From contig JACPGP010000038.1 of the NCBI GenBank assembly GCA_016182425.1, positions 1-24,055 of the forward strand: a stretch of DNA of 24,055 bases, written 5' to 3'. The notes below the pieces were generated by a model. The model did no database searches and was not told where the DNA came from. It saw only the letters and a list, made by a program, of their open reading frames with translations. This DNA comes from Candidatus Levyibacteriota bacterium (GTDB lineage Bacteria; Patescibacteria; Microgenomatia; Levybacterales; UBA12049). A program made the translations under genes and the position numbers. Below are positions 1 through 6,667 of the stretch, piece after piece; within the stretch, counting starts at the first letter, position 1, and every line of letters starts with the position of its first letter.

Positions 1-204
1 AAACAGCCACTTCTCCGATACTCATGCCTGGAACACGTCGTAAAAGTATTATTCTACGACATAATGTATTTTGCTTCCCCCTATGGTTCTTTTTGATAAA
101 TTTCTCCAAAATATCATCAGTAGACAGAGCACTGTCCTCTCTGGCGACACTACAGGCATTTTTGTGTTAGCGATTGAGCTTCCTATGGCAGTTTTATTAT
201 GCAT
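1..204 (-). pseudogene. Possible frameshifted ORF at left edge
   Basis: No intact gene is visible in the first 300 bases. On the minus strand a frame opens at ATG 202-204 (MHNKTAIGSSIANTKMPVV...) and closes at 49-51. Around 136-141 the neighbouring frame takes over with protein-like sequence (STDDILEKFIKKNHRGKQN, then RVPGMSIGEVAV) and runs off the left edge. Read together they would form one protein broken by a single frameshift. The end resembles the start of a helix-turn-helix (SIGEVA), but this is too short to name a family. It could be a decayed gene, an assembly error, or chance. The plus-strand ORF over the same bases looks like its shadow. Confidence 0.25.
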
Positions 205-409
205 ACCAACAAATGTGTGCTTGAGAGCCCCTCCCCCCAGGCGACCTGGTGTCGAACATATTTAGCTTGTAATATCAATCTAAACTCATTATTTTAGCCT
301 CGAAAACATACAGAATGCAGAATAGAGGGTTTCGTATTTTTTTCAATGCAAAGAGTACGTCTATATTCCCTAAGAGATGATAGACGGATATTTCTGATAT
401 GGATCTTCT

Positions 410-441
410 GTGAAAAGTCGAGGTAATATTCCGTGAAAAGT
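410..441 (+). repeat. 9-bp direct repeat pair GTGAAAAGT
   Basis: GTGAAAAGT occurs at 410-418 and again at 433-441, 23 bp apart start to start, that is about two helical turns. The repeats sit directly before the DnaA-box-like sequence at 448-456. Such phased repeats are typical of protein-binding sites, but the binding protein is unknown. Confidence 0.4.
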
Positions 442-447
442 AGGAAG

Positions 448-456
448 TTATCCACA
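448..456 (+). promoter_or_regulatory. DnaA-box-like 9-mer TTATCCACA
   Basis: TTATCCACA matches the canonical bacterial DnaA box exactly. It lies in the gene-free region beside direct repeats and an AT-rich stretch. One box alone is not proof of an origin; a single 9-mer match in a window this long is not rare. Confidence 0.35.
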
Positions 457-587
457 CTTAGTTTCGTTTAATACAAGCAAAATAGTCCTATAATTTTATC
501 TGTATCAAACTGTATCACATCATCGAACGCTATTTATCACTCCTCTGTGTAAACTGCTCCCCTTCCCCGCCACTACAGAAGAAATTT

Positions 588-1397
588 TTATGGTTTCCAA
601 GAAGTAAATAAAAATAAAATGCAAAACACAATAACAGATACCCATATATATTCCCACAGAATATTTCTAAAAAGCCGCTTGTCCAGCCAAACATGAGAAA
701 GCCCGACAAAAGTATAAAAAATTCCCGTAAGAAAAAGAGCTATAAACGTGGGATCGCTTGGCCAAAACCATAGGATAAGCGACAATTCAAATAAGCACGA
801 AGAAAGAGCAAAAACCCAAATAAAATGAAAAGAAGACAGTTTCGAAAAAGTATAAGACCAAATTGATTGGGCTGTAAGTAAAAATGTGTAGGAAAAAACG
901 ATTGCCGCCTCTGATACAGCAGGAAGATTAAGAGAAAAAATAACGTTTGATAAAAAAAAATAAGAAATAATCGTTATAATAAACGAGACTGTTCGAGCGC
1001 TCGACAGAAGGGCAATGGTTCGCATAGATGCGACAGTAAAAATGTTTTCACTAAGAAAAAGTGAATATAGACCGCCCGCATAGAGCGAGGTCATTAATAG
1101 CCTTGTGAGAAAACGTGCCGGAACTAAAAAATAGAAAAGCCCAAAGGCAAGACTGTAGAAAAAAGGCAGCACGAAAAGAAAAGGAGAAAAATTCTGCTTA
1201 ATGTCTTGATGATTAGATAAGAAAAGAAAGAAAACAGTCAGAAAAGAAAGCAGAAAAGAAACAAAAACTCCAGATTTTCCCAGCAGATGCTGCGTGGCAA
1301 AAAGCCCCAGCGAGAGTGCCACCACTGCGATAATAAACCGTTGACGCTTGGTGAGAAAAGGCAGAAGAAAAACAAAAGGTCTTCTTCGTCTGCTCAT
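588..1397 (-). CDS. Multi-pass membrane protein, unknown function
   Basis: The 269-residue product begins with a basic cap (MSRRRRPF) and is hydrophobic nearly throughout, with about eight predicted membrane spans separated by short polar loops. I recognise no catalytic motif or named family. Its ATG overlaps the TGA stop of yebC (ATGA), so the two genes are co-transcribed and probably translationally coupled. No Shine-Dalgarno sequence is present. Reading frame, composition and overlap make it a real gene. Function is unknown; a transporter-like or membrane scaffold role is only a guess. Confidence 0.8.
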   Translation of the reverse strand: MSRRRRPFVFLLPFLTKRQRFIIAVVALSLGLFATQHLLGKSGVFVSFLLSFLTVFFLFLSNHQDIKQNFSPFLFVLPFFYSLAFGLFYFLVPARFLTRLLMTSLYAGGLYSLFLSENIFTVASMRTIALLSSARTVSFIITIISYFFLSNVIFSLNLPAVSEAAIVFSYTFLLTAQSIWSYTFSKLSSFHFIWVFALSSCLFELSLILWFWPSDPTFIALFLTGIFYTFVGLSHVWLDKRLFRNILWEYIWVSVIVFCILFLFTSWKP

Positions 1398-2125
1398 ACA
1401 TTATTTGTATACACTTTCTGCACATCGTCCAAGCTTTCTAACTTACTAATAAACGCCGTCAATTTTTCTTGGTTCTCTTTGTCTGTCACTGTCTGTGTCA
1501 AAAGAGGCCTGCGGATAAGTTCGGCATCTTTTATCGCAAGTCCGCGCGGTAAAAGCGCCGATCTAACTTTATTAAGGTCTTCCGGTTTTGTATAAATTAC
1601 CACCTCATCCCCTCTTTCTGTCAAATCTTGCGCACCAGCGTCTGCTGCCAAAAGCATAATTTCATCAACCGGAATATCGCTTTTTGACAACAAAATAGCA
1701 CCTGTCACTTCAAACCGATAAGCTACCGAGCCGGGCTGCCCAAACACTGCCCCAGCCTTTTCAAAAATATTCTTAATTTCAGCGGTCGTCCTTTGTTTGT
1801 TATCTGTAGCAGCCTCCACTATAACAGCTACTGCACCGCCTGGAGCAAACCCCTCATACACCACCTCTTCGAGGCCTACCGCGCCTTCCCCTACTCCCTT
1901 TCCCCGCTCGATAGCCTTTTCAATGTTTTCTTTGGGCATATTTGCCGCGCGAGCCTTCTCGATTGCCAGACGGAGGCGAAAATTTTGATTTGGGTCGGTA
2001 GAGCCGGCTGCCTGCCGCACAGCAATAGTTATACCATTGGCGATTTTTGTAAAAGCCTGTCCTCGCTTAATGTCGGTTACTCCTTTTTGCCGCTTAATTT
2101 GTGCCCATTTTGAATGTCCAGACAT
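1394..2125 (-). CDS. yebC: YebC/PmpR family protein
   Basis: The 243-residue product starts MSGHSKWAQIKRQKG, the hallmark of the YebC/TACO1 family, and has the usual length. Family features seen are the N-terminal GHSKW...KR segment, the acidic middle (ENIEKAIERGKG, LEEVVYEGFAPGG) and a C-terminal LNKVRSALLPRG-type repeat. Family members have been described as DNA-binding regulators, and more recently as ribosome-associated factors easing translation of difficult peptide stretches; which applies here cannot be told. The open frame continues upstream to 2317 but would cross the divergent promoters, so ATG 2125 is chosen. The -10 TATAAT lies 7 nt before this ATG, predicting a leaderless mRNA. 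The stop overlaps the next gene. Confidence 0.95.
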   Translation of the reverse strand: MSGHSKWAQIKRQKGVTDIKRGQAFTKIANGITIAVRQAAGSTDPNQNFRLRLAIEKARAANMPKENIEKAIERGKGVGEGAVGLEEVVYEGFAPGGAVAVIVEAATDNKQRTTAEIKNIFEKAGAVFGQPGSVAYRFEVTGAILLSKSDIPVDEIMLLAADAGAQDLTERGDEVVIYTKPEDLNKVRSALLPRGLAIKDAELIRRPLLTQTVTDKENQEKLTAFISKLESLDDVQKVYTNNV

Positions 2126-2132
2126 AAAGGCT

Positions 2133-2162
2133 ATTATACTGTTTCCATCTTGACTTTTGCAA
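2133..2162 (-). promoter_or_regulatory. yebC promoter, leaderless type
   Basis: On the minus strand a -35 TTGCAA (2157-2162), an 18-bp spacer and a perfect -10 TATAAT (2133-2138) stand 7 nt before the yebC ATG at 2125. Transcription would start on or next to the A of the start codon. Its -35 lies 1 bp from the -35 of the divergent TPR-gene promoter, so the two promoters interleave. Confidence 0.7.
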
Positions 2163-2178
2163 GAAAGAAGTGTAAAAT
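2150..2178 (+). promoter_or_regulatory. Promoter of TPR gene
   Basis: A -35 TTGACT (2150-2155), a 17-bp spacer and a -10 TAAAAT (2173-2178) precede the TPR gene. The expected start near 2185 leaves a leader of about 17 nt before ATG 2202. It interleaves with the divergent yebC promoter. Confidence 0.6.
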
Positions 2179-2201
2179 GCTCCTTGTCCTCTTTTGGAAA
2201 C

Positions 2202-2930
2202 ATGATACCGCTTAAGACCCAAGCAATCCAAAAAGCCTTTGAAGGAAACTGGAATGATGCCATCAGCATAAACAAAAAGCTTCTTAAAGAAAATCCAAAC
2301 GATATTGAAACCCTCAATCGCCTGGCTCTGGCTTTCTCCGTGCTTGATAAAATAAAAGAGGCCAGGCATACATACGAAAAAGTGCTCGCGATTGATGGTC
2401 AAAATCAAATCGCGCTAAAAAACATAAAACGCATTACGGGTTTTAAGAAAACGGGCTCAAAAAAACGAGCTGGAAACGTCACACCCCTTTTAACAGAGGA
2501 CATTTACATGATGTTTTTAGAAGAAAACGGCAAAACCAAAGTGATAGAACTAGTGAATGTCGCAGAGCCAAAAATTATTTCCCACCTCATGGCAGGAGAA
2601 TTGCTTTCTCTCCATATAAAACGGCTAAAAATTTTTGTTCTCGACGGTAAAAATCAGTACATTGGTGTACTTCCGGATGACATAGGGAAAAGACTTATTA
2701 AATTCATCAGGGGAGGAAATATTTACAAAGCCTGCGTAAAATCAGCGGCGCCAAACCATGTAGTTATCTTTATAAAAGAAGTAAAACGGGTCAGCCGATT
2801 TAAAAACCAGCCCTCTTTTCTTATATCTGCGGAAAAAAACAAGATCGTTTTTAACACAAAAACAAGCGCCAAAGATCAACAAGAGGAAGATTGGGAAACA
2901 ACAAACAGCGAAGAAACTGTCAATGACTGA
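2202..2930 (+). CDS. TPR protein with HIRAN-like C-terminal region
   Basis: From ATG 2202 the product has 242 residues. Residues about 4-76 form two tetratricopeptide repeats (EGNWNDAISINKKLLKENPND; ALAFSVLDKIKEARHTYEKVL). The remainder looks like a beta-rich domain (VLDGKNQYIGVLPDDIGKRL, then IYKACVKSAAPNHVVIFIKEVKR), reminiscent of HIRAN-type folds, ending in an acidic tail. TPRs usually mediate protein-protein contacts. No signal peptide is seen, so it is probably cytoplasmic. The frame opens at 2157, but that start lies inside the promoter; ATG 2202 has a weak GGAA upstream. It is divergent from yebC and converges on the LytR_C gene with a 9-bp gap. The HIRAN comparison is by eye only. 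Confidence 0.75.
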   Translation: MIPLKTQAIQKAFEGNWNDAISINKKLLKENPNDIETLNRLALAFSVLDKIKEARHTYEKVLAIDGQNQIALKNIKRITGFKKTGSKKRAGNVTPLLTEDIYMMFLEENGKTKVIELVNVAEPKIISHLMAGELLSLHIKRLKIFVLDGKNQYIGVLPDDIGKRLIKFIRGGNIYKACVKSAAPNHVVIFIKEVKRVSRFKNQPSFLISAEKNKIVFNTKTSAKDQQEEDWETTNSEETVND

Positions 2931-2939
2931 TTTTATTTT

Positions 2940-3770
2940 TTACAGCGAAAAAAGCCCTGATTTATCTTTGCCAAGAGTAATTACAATATCCGCTATGGTC
3001 TTTTTATTAAGCATAGTCACTTTGTACGGTAAAAGCCTGCGTATTTTCTTAAGAGTATACGTATCCATGTTTGCTGCGGAAATTTCAGATACAGGAAGCA
3101 TGCTGTCTCCTGTGGAAACGGCGACGACGTTTCCACCAACATTAGTCAGTAATCGAGCGATTCTATTTCCCAAGCCAGTAACACCGCTGGCATTGACAAT
3201 ATAAATACTTACTTTCTCTTCGGAGAGAGCAACGTCTAAAAATAAAGACGCCATCAATTTATCCAACTGCGTATCCGATAAAACATCATCTAATGAAATA
3301 ACACGATAATCCTTTTTGACAAACTGGTAGGAAGGAGTAAATCTCGTAAATAGCCAGAGTCTGGCAAAATCAAAAGTAGTAAGATTTGTTTCTAAACTAT
3401 CTTGTTTTATGAAACCGCGCCACAAAAGAGATAAAACCTGCCGGCTTTCTTTAACAGGCTCAAAAGGATGGGAAGAAATAACGAAACCGTCTATGGGAAG
3501 TCCAAGCATCACGGACAATGTTTGATAATTGACCTTTTCTACCATTTCTACCTCCAGCACGGAAATACTCTTTTCCCAAGGCGCAAAGGAGATCACGGTA
3601 TGCTCAAACAAAACTGTAAGGCGGTGAGATCCATCGAAAAGACTCTCTTTTGCTATTTGAAAGATTTTTGAAGCATAAGAACCTACAATAAGAGATAAAA
3701 CCAAAGCAATAAAAACAAACGCCATTCGAAGCGTTTTATTATTTGCATCTTGTTTCTTTTTTACCCTCAT
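2940..3770 (-). CDS. Membrane-anchored LytR_C-domain protein
   Basis: The 276-residue product has a basic N-terminus and one membrane segment (residues about 14-33), then an extracytoplasmic region. The C-terminal ~90 residues carry a LytR_C (LytR/CpsA/Psr C-terminal) pattern: VSIYIVNASGVTGLGNRIARLL at the start and ADIVITLGKD at the end. The middle (LPIDGFVISSHPFEP...) vaguely recalls an LCP domain, but I do not see the LCP catalytic arginines or core, so wall-polymer ligase activity is doubtful. It is the last gene of the long operon, 5 bp after the 46-residue gene. A second protein with the same C-terminal module is at 22037-23179. Confidence 0.75.
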   Translation of the reverse strand: MRVKKKQDANNKTLRMAFVFIALVLSLIVGSYASKIFQIAKESLFDGSHRLTVLFEHTVISFAPWEKSISVLEVEMVEKVNYQTLSVMLGLPIDGFVISSHPFEPVKESRQVLSLLWRGFIKQDSLETNLTTFDFARLWLFTRFTPSYQFVKKDYRVISLDDVLSDTQLDKLMASLFLDVALSEEKVSIYIVNASGVTGLGNRIARLLTNVGGNVVAVSTGDSMLPVSEISAANMDTYTLKKIRRLLPYKVTMLNKKTIADIVITLGKDKSGLFSL

Positions 3771-3775
3771 GTATT

Positions 3776-3916
3776 TTACGAAGCAGGTTTCTTTCGTGAA
3801 ATAATTTCAGGGAGAGCAAAAGTCGGCGCATTTCCTCCCATAGATTGCTGCTTTCCCTGTTTATCTTTTTTTTGCTTCTTTTTTTCTCCCTTATAAAAAC
3901 CACCAAAACTACCCAT
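3776..3916 (-). CDS. Small Lys/Gly-rich protein, 46 aa
   Basis: This short gene begins MGSFGGFYKG, continues with a run of about ten Lys/Gln residues, and ends in TFALPEIISRKKPAS. The open frame extends further upstream, but ATG 3916 is fixed by a Shine-Dalgarno GGAGGTGA at 3921-3928, 7 nt before it, the only strong SD I found in the window. I recognise no named family; the composition suggests an RNA- or ribosome-binding or other nucleic-acid-contacting peptide, which is inference. It lies between rluD (68-bp gap) and the LytR_C gene (5-bp gap), with its own candidate promoter built into a 9-bp tandem repeat. Confidence 0.75.
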   Translation of the reverse strand: MGSFGGFYKGEKKKQKKDKQGKQQSMGGNAPTFALPEIISRKKPAS

Positions 3917-3920
3917 AGAA

Positions 3921-3928
3921 TCACCTCC
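3921..3928 (-). promoter_or_regulatory. Near-perfect Shine-Dalgarno site
   Basis: GGAGGTGA on the minus strand, with GGAGG ending 7 nt before ATG 3916, is complementary to the canonical 16S anti-SD. It decides the start of the 46-residue gene and shows the host probably keeps a normal anti-SD although most neighbours do not use it. Confidence 0.85.
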
Positions 3929-3934
3929 GTTCAA

Positions 3935-3965
3935 AATACTACCAATACTACCAATACTACCAATA
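3935..3965 (-). repeat. 9-bp tandem repeat TATTGGTAG, about 3.4 copies
   Basis: The plus strand reads ACCAATACT twice plus a partial third copy (3941-3965), with a partial unit before it. Each unit holds TAGTAT on the minus strand, a -10-like hexamer. The repeat sits in the rluD / 46-aa-gene gap just upstream of the SD, so a change in copy number would move the promoter relative to the gene. Confidence 0.8.
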
Positions 3966-3983
3966 AACAAATAAAGAAATCAA
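3954..3983 (-). promoter_or_regulatory. Candidate promoter of 46-aa gene
   Basis: A minus-strand TTGATT (3978-3983), an 18-bp spacer and TAGTAT (3954-3959) form a plausible promoter within the operon, 37 nt before the start codon. The -10 match is only four of six, and it is the first of three TAGTAT copies in the tandem repeat. Confidence 0.35.
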
Positions 3984-3984
3984 C

Positions 3985-4704
3985 TTACGTTGTCTGGATA
4001 ATCTTTTGTAGCTCCTTTGGTAGCGGGCTTTCAAAAGAGATTGTTTTTCCTGTTTTTGGATGGATAAATGAAATTTTTGTAGCGTGCAAAAAAACACGAG
4101 GAAGAATTTTTCTATCATTTCTGGCTGTCTTTCTCCCTGCATACAATGAATCACTAAAGATCGGATGTCCAAAATACTTCAAATGAACCCTAATTTGATG
4201 AGTCCTCCCGGTTTCTGGAAAAAGCGCGAGAAGCGTATAGAGATTAGTGTTTAGCGTATAGTTTTTTATAACACGGTACCGGGTTACCGCGTCTCTCCCG
4301 CCTGCCACAACCCCAAATCTCTTTCTATTCCAAGGTAATCTTCCAACAGGAACCCTAATCTCCCCCTCCTCTGGTATAACCTTCCCATGCACAAGTGCCA
4401 GATATGTTTTTTTAACAATTCTTTCTTTAAATTGCCTCTGCAACTCCAAAAAAGCACTTAATGTCTTGGCAACAACTAAAATTCCCGAAGTCTCCTTATC
4501 AATCCTATGAACTATCCCCGCCCTTTTATAAAAATCCGATTCCTCGTCTTTTGAAAATTGAAAATTGAAAATTGAAAATTTACTGGCTATCCAGTCCTGT
4601 ACCGTCCGCTCCCCCTTCGTGGTATCCGCTTTATTCACGGTCATCCCAGCAGGTTTATCCAAGACAAAAAACTGCGTATCTTCGTAAAGTACATTTGGCT
4701 CCAT
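3985..4704 (-). CDS. RluA/RluD-family pseudouridine synthase
   Basis: The 239-residue product isomerises uridine in RNA, most likely rRNA. It contains the catalytic motif as HRIDKETSG (Asp69; the family usually has HRLDxxTSG), the PETGRTHQIRVHL motif and GHPIFSDSLYAG near the end. No N-terminal S4 domain is present, so it is a short form. Target specificity (RluD, RluC or TruC type) cannot be assigned. Two simple-repeat segments are translated inside it: a heptamer repeat encoding residues about 42-52 (KFSIFNFQFSK) ahead of the catalytic Asp, and a 9-bp duplicated segment encoding YTLNTNLYTLL. The start follows the Lgt-like stop by 1 bp, without an SD. Confidence 0.9.
   Translation of the reverse strand: MEPNVLYEDTQFFVLDKPAGMTVNKADTTKGERTVQDWIASKFSIFNFQFSKDEESDFYKRAGIVHRIDKETSGILVVAKTLSAFLELQRQFKERIVKKTYLALVHGKVIPEEGEIRVPVGRLPWNRKRFGVVAGGRDAVTRYRVIKNYTLNTNLYTLLALFPETGRTHQIRVHLKYFGHPIFSDSLYAGRKTARNDRKILPRVFLHATKISFIHPKTGKTISFESPLPKELQKIIQTT
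4232..4261 (-). repeat. Direct 9-bp repeat inside rluD
   Basis: AGCGTATAG occurs on the plus strand at 4232-4240 and 4253-4261, separated by 12 bp of similar composition. It encodes the low-complexity YTLNTNLYTLL stretch just before the conserved PETGRTHQ motif. Confidence 0.6.
4551..4580 (-). repeat. Heptamer tandem repeat (TTTTCAA)4 inside rluD
   Basis: The plus strand reads TTGAAAA four times perfectly (4551-4578) plus two more bases. It is translated on the minus strand as SIFNFQFS upstream of the catalytic HRID motif. Because 7 is not a multiple of 3, any gain or loss of one unit would frameshift the enzyme before its active site. Confidence 0.9.
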
Positions 4705-4705
4705 A

Positions 4706-5383
4706 TTATTTTTTGAAGGGATTTTTTATCTTCAAAAATGGTTTTTCTTGATGTACAAAAAATACCGCGGAAACAAGGAAAACACCAATGAGCAAGACGT
4801 CATTCTCTTTTTTCCCAACAAACTCTGCAATAAAAGCAATAAGAGAAAAACACGAGAGAGAAAGAAAGCCGATACTCCCATCCTTAAAATTTCCTTTTTG
4901 GAAACTACGAATAAACATAATAAAGAAAAATATTGACGCTGCTACTCCTAAAAACAGCAAAAGAATAGCAAAAAACTCTTTTTTAATAACCAGAAATTGC
5001 ATCAATAGTCCTAATGGCAGAGCGCTAAAAAGTGATAGAGAAAAAACATCAAATACTCTTCCAATTGGTAATTTTGCCGAATGTGAGTAGGAAAAAAAGA
5101 ATAATACTCCCCCAACAATACCCCCTGGTAACGACAGACCGGGAAAATAGGGAAAAAGTAAAAAGACGAACGGGCTCAAAAACGTTTGATCAAAATGGAA
5201 CAAGACGTAGAATAACCGAGCGGAAAAAAGCGAAACCCCAAAAATTAAGAAGGCGATGTCGAATATTTTGGTTATCAAAACCTGTTTTCTCAGTAAAACA
5301 AAATCGTCATTTGCTAACAAATACAGCGCAAAAAGAGAGATAAGTAAGCAAAAAACGAGAACAACAACGGGAAAAATATCCAT
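4706..5383 (-). CDS. Lgt-like multi-pass membrane protein
   Basis: The 225-residue protein has about seven hydrophobic spans. The order VSLFSARLFYVLFHFD, then LFPYFPGLSLPGGIVGG, resembles the GARxxYV and GGMSFHGGLxG region of prolipoprotein diacylglyceryl transferase. The family's histidine in the HGG motif is a proline here (PGG), and I cannot find the other catalytic arginine context, so it may be a divergent or inactive relative. It follows the MFS gene by 6 bp and precedes rluD by 1 bp. Alternative: an unrelated membrane protein with a chance match. Confidence 0.5.
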   Translation of the reverse strand: MDIFPVVVLVFCLLISLFALYLLANDDFVLLRKQVLITKIFDIAFLIFGVSLFSARLFYVLFHFDQTFLSPFVFLLFPYFPGLSLPGGIVGGVLFFFSYSHSAKLPIGRVFDVFSLSLFSALPLGLLMQFLVIKKEFFAILLLFLGVAASIFFFIMFIRSFQKGNFKDGSIGFLSLSCFSLIAFIAEFVGKKENDVLLIGVFLVSAVFFVHQEKPFLKIKNPFKK

Positions 5384-5389
5384 AACTTG

Positions 5390-6655
5390 TTATCTTTTCC
5401 TCCAAAGAAACATTCGTACTACACCAAGAAACATCACAGTGCTGCCAATGCCGGTTAGCACCCATCCTACCCCGATAAGATCGGCAAAGCTGCCAACAAT
5501 AATAATAGGAAGAAGCGACGAAAGACCAACCAGCGCATTAAGAAGTCCGTAGACCTTGCCGCGATAGGTATCTTCTGTCTTTTCCTGAAGCAACGTATTG
5601 GAGGGAACAAAAACAAGCGCGTTGGCTACACCCAAAAAGAAGGCGAAAAAAATCATCATGTGTAAAATATCAACAGTCAGAAAAGCTGGAAGGAAAGTAT
5701 TGATCGTAGTGATAAATCCTTTGGAGGCAACCTTTGATCCATAGGGCAAAAGGAAAATGCCAATTCCCGAAAGCACAACACCGATAGTAGCCATCATTTC
5801 TCGCCTGCGGTTGTGAAAAAAAATTCCGATTACCATTGCCCCAATAAACATGCCCAGTGCCGCCGGAGTAACAAAAAAAAGTGGGAATTCATCAACGCTT
5901 ATCCCCAGAATCTGACGGCCATATCCTGGCCCAATTGTAGCCAAGATAAGAATAATCACTTGAGACATGGTCAAAAGAAACAAAGAATGATACAACGCTT
6001 TAGTTCTGGCAAGCAGATAAAAGAGCCCTTTTATCTCGTCTCTAAACGATACCTCTACATTATTTAAGATATTTTGCTTCTTCACAAAGGGAACGCGAAT
6101 AAGAAACGAGAAGACTGCCGCGATAAAAAAGAGAGCGGCAAGCAAAAAAAACACATAATTCTTAAAAAAGAAATAAACCGGGCCGGAAAGCGCGTAAGCT
6201 ACTAAAACCGAGCCATATACCCCAATTCCAAAGAGAGCATTTGCGGAAAGAAGCAGCTTCTTGTTTACCAAAAGCGGAATAATCGGCGTTTCAGCAGGAA
6301 TAAAAAATTGCGTCACAATGGTAATAAGCACCGCCAGCGCGTATATAAAAAAAATATTCGAGTGTGACAAGGCTAGGATAAAAAGCAGAAAGGCGCGAAT
6401 AAGATTTGTCCATATAAGTATCGTTTTTTTCGCTCTTTTATCAACGTACGAACCAGCGTAAATACCAAAAAGAATTGCTGGAATAGTAAAAGACAATACA
6501 ATGCCGGAAACTGCCATATTTGAACCAGTAAGCTCAAACGCCACAATAATCAAAATAAAATTCATCATGTTAATGGCAATTTGGGAGAATATTTCAGCCA
6601 TCCACAGAAAGAAAAACGGGCGTAGTCGTAATACGCGTAACAAGTGGTTATTCAT
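5390..6655 (-). CDS. MFS transporter
   Basis: The 421-residue protein has about 12 membrane segments and the between-TM2-and-3 motif GIYAGSYVDKRAKKTILIWTNLIRAF, a version of the MFS motif A (GxxxDRxGRR). Overall form and FxxxxVAFELTGSNMAVSG near the start fit the EntS/MFS_3-like exporters, which expel small molecules using the proton gradient. The substrate is unknown. It starts 12 nt after efp without an SD, and ends 6 bp before the Lgt-like gene. Confidence 0.85.
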   Translation of the reverse strand: MNNHLLRVLRLRPFFFLWMAEIFSQIAINMMNFILIIVAFELTGSNMAVSGIVLSFTIPAILFGIYAGSYVDKRAKKTILIWTNLIRAFLLFILALSHSNIFFIYALAVLITIVTQFFIPAETPIIPLLVNKKLLLSANALFGIGVYGSVLVAYALSGPVYFFFKNYVFFLLAALFFIAAVFSFLIRVPFVKKQNILNNVEVSFRDEIKGLFYLLARTKALYHSLFLLTMSQVIILILATIGPGYGRQILGISVDEFPLFFVTPAALGMFIGAMVIGIFFHNRRREMMATIGVVLSGIGIFLLPYGSKVASKGFITTINTFLPAFLTVDILHMMIFFAFFLGVANALVFVPSNTLLQEKTEDTYRGKVYGLLNALVGLSSLLPIIIVGSFADLIGVGWVLTGIGSTVMFLGVVRMFLWRKR

Positions 6656-6667
6656 AAAAAGGATCTG

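Larger units (their letters stand above)
266..587. other. Gene-free, AT-rich, repeat-bearing region
   Basis: I see no supportable gene here. The stretch holds two 9-bp direct repeats (GTGAAAAGT at 410-418 and 433-441), a perfect DnaA-box consensus TTATCCACA at 448-456, an AT-rich tract with an isolated TATAAT at 489-494, and a near-tandem TGTATCAAAC/TGTATCACAT pair at 501-520. The combination resembles a replication or regulatory region, but only one DnaA box is seen and no dnaA or dnaN lies in the window. Confidence 0.4.

Noticed and set aside
71..265. Plus-strand 64-codon ORF at the left end
   Set aside because: No RBS or promoter, proline/arginine-rich C-terminus, and it lies antisense to a more protein-like minus-strand frame.
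275..457. Minus-strand 60-codon ORF in the gene-free region
   Set aside because: It spans the direct repeats and the DnaA-box-like site, starts with GTG and shows no recognisable pattern.
2126..2317. N-terminal extension of yebC to 2317
   Set aside because: It would run through both divergent promoters and the TPR start; the family begins at MSGHSKW.
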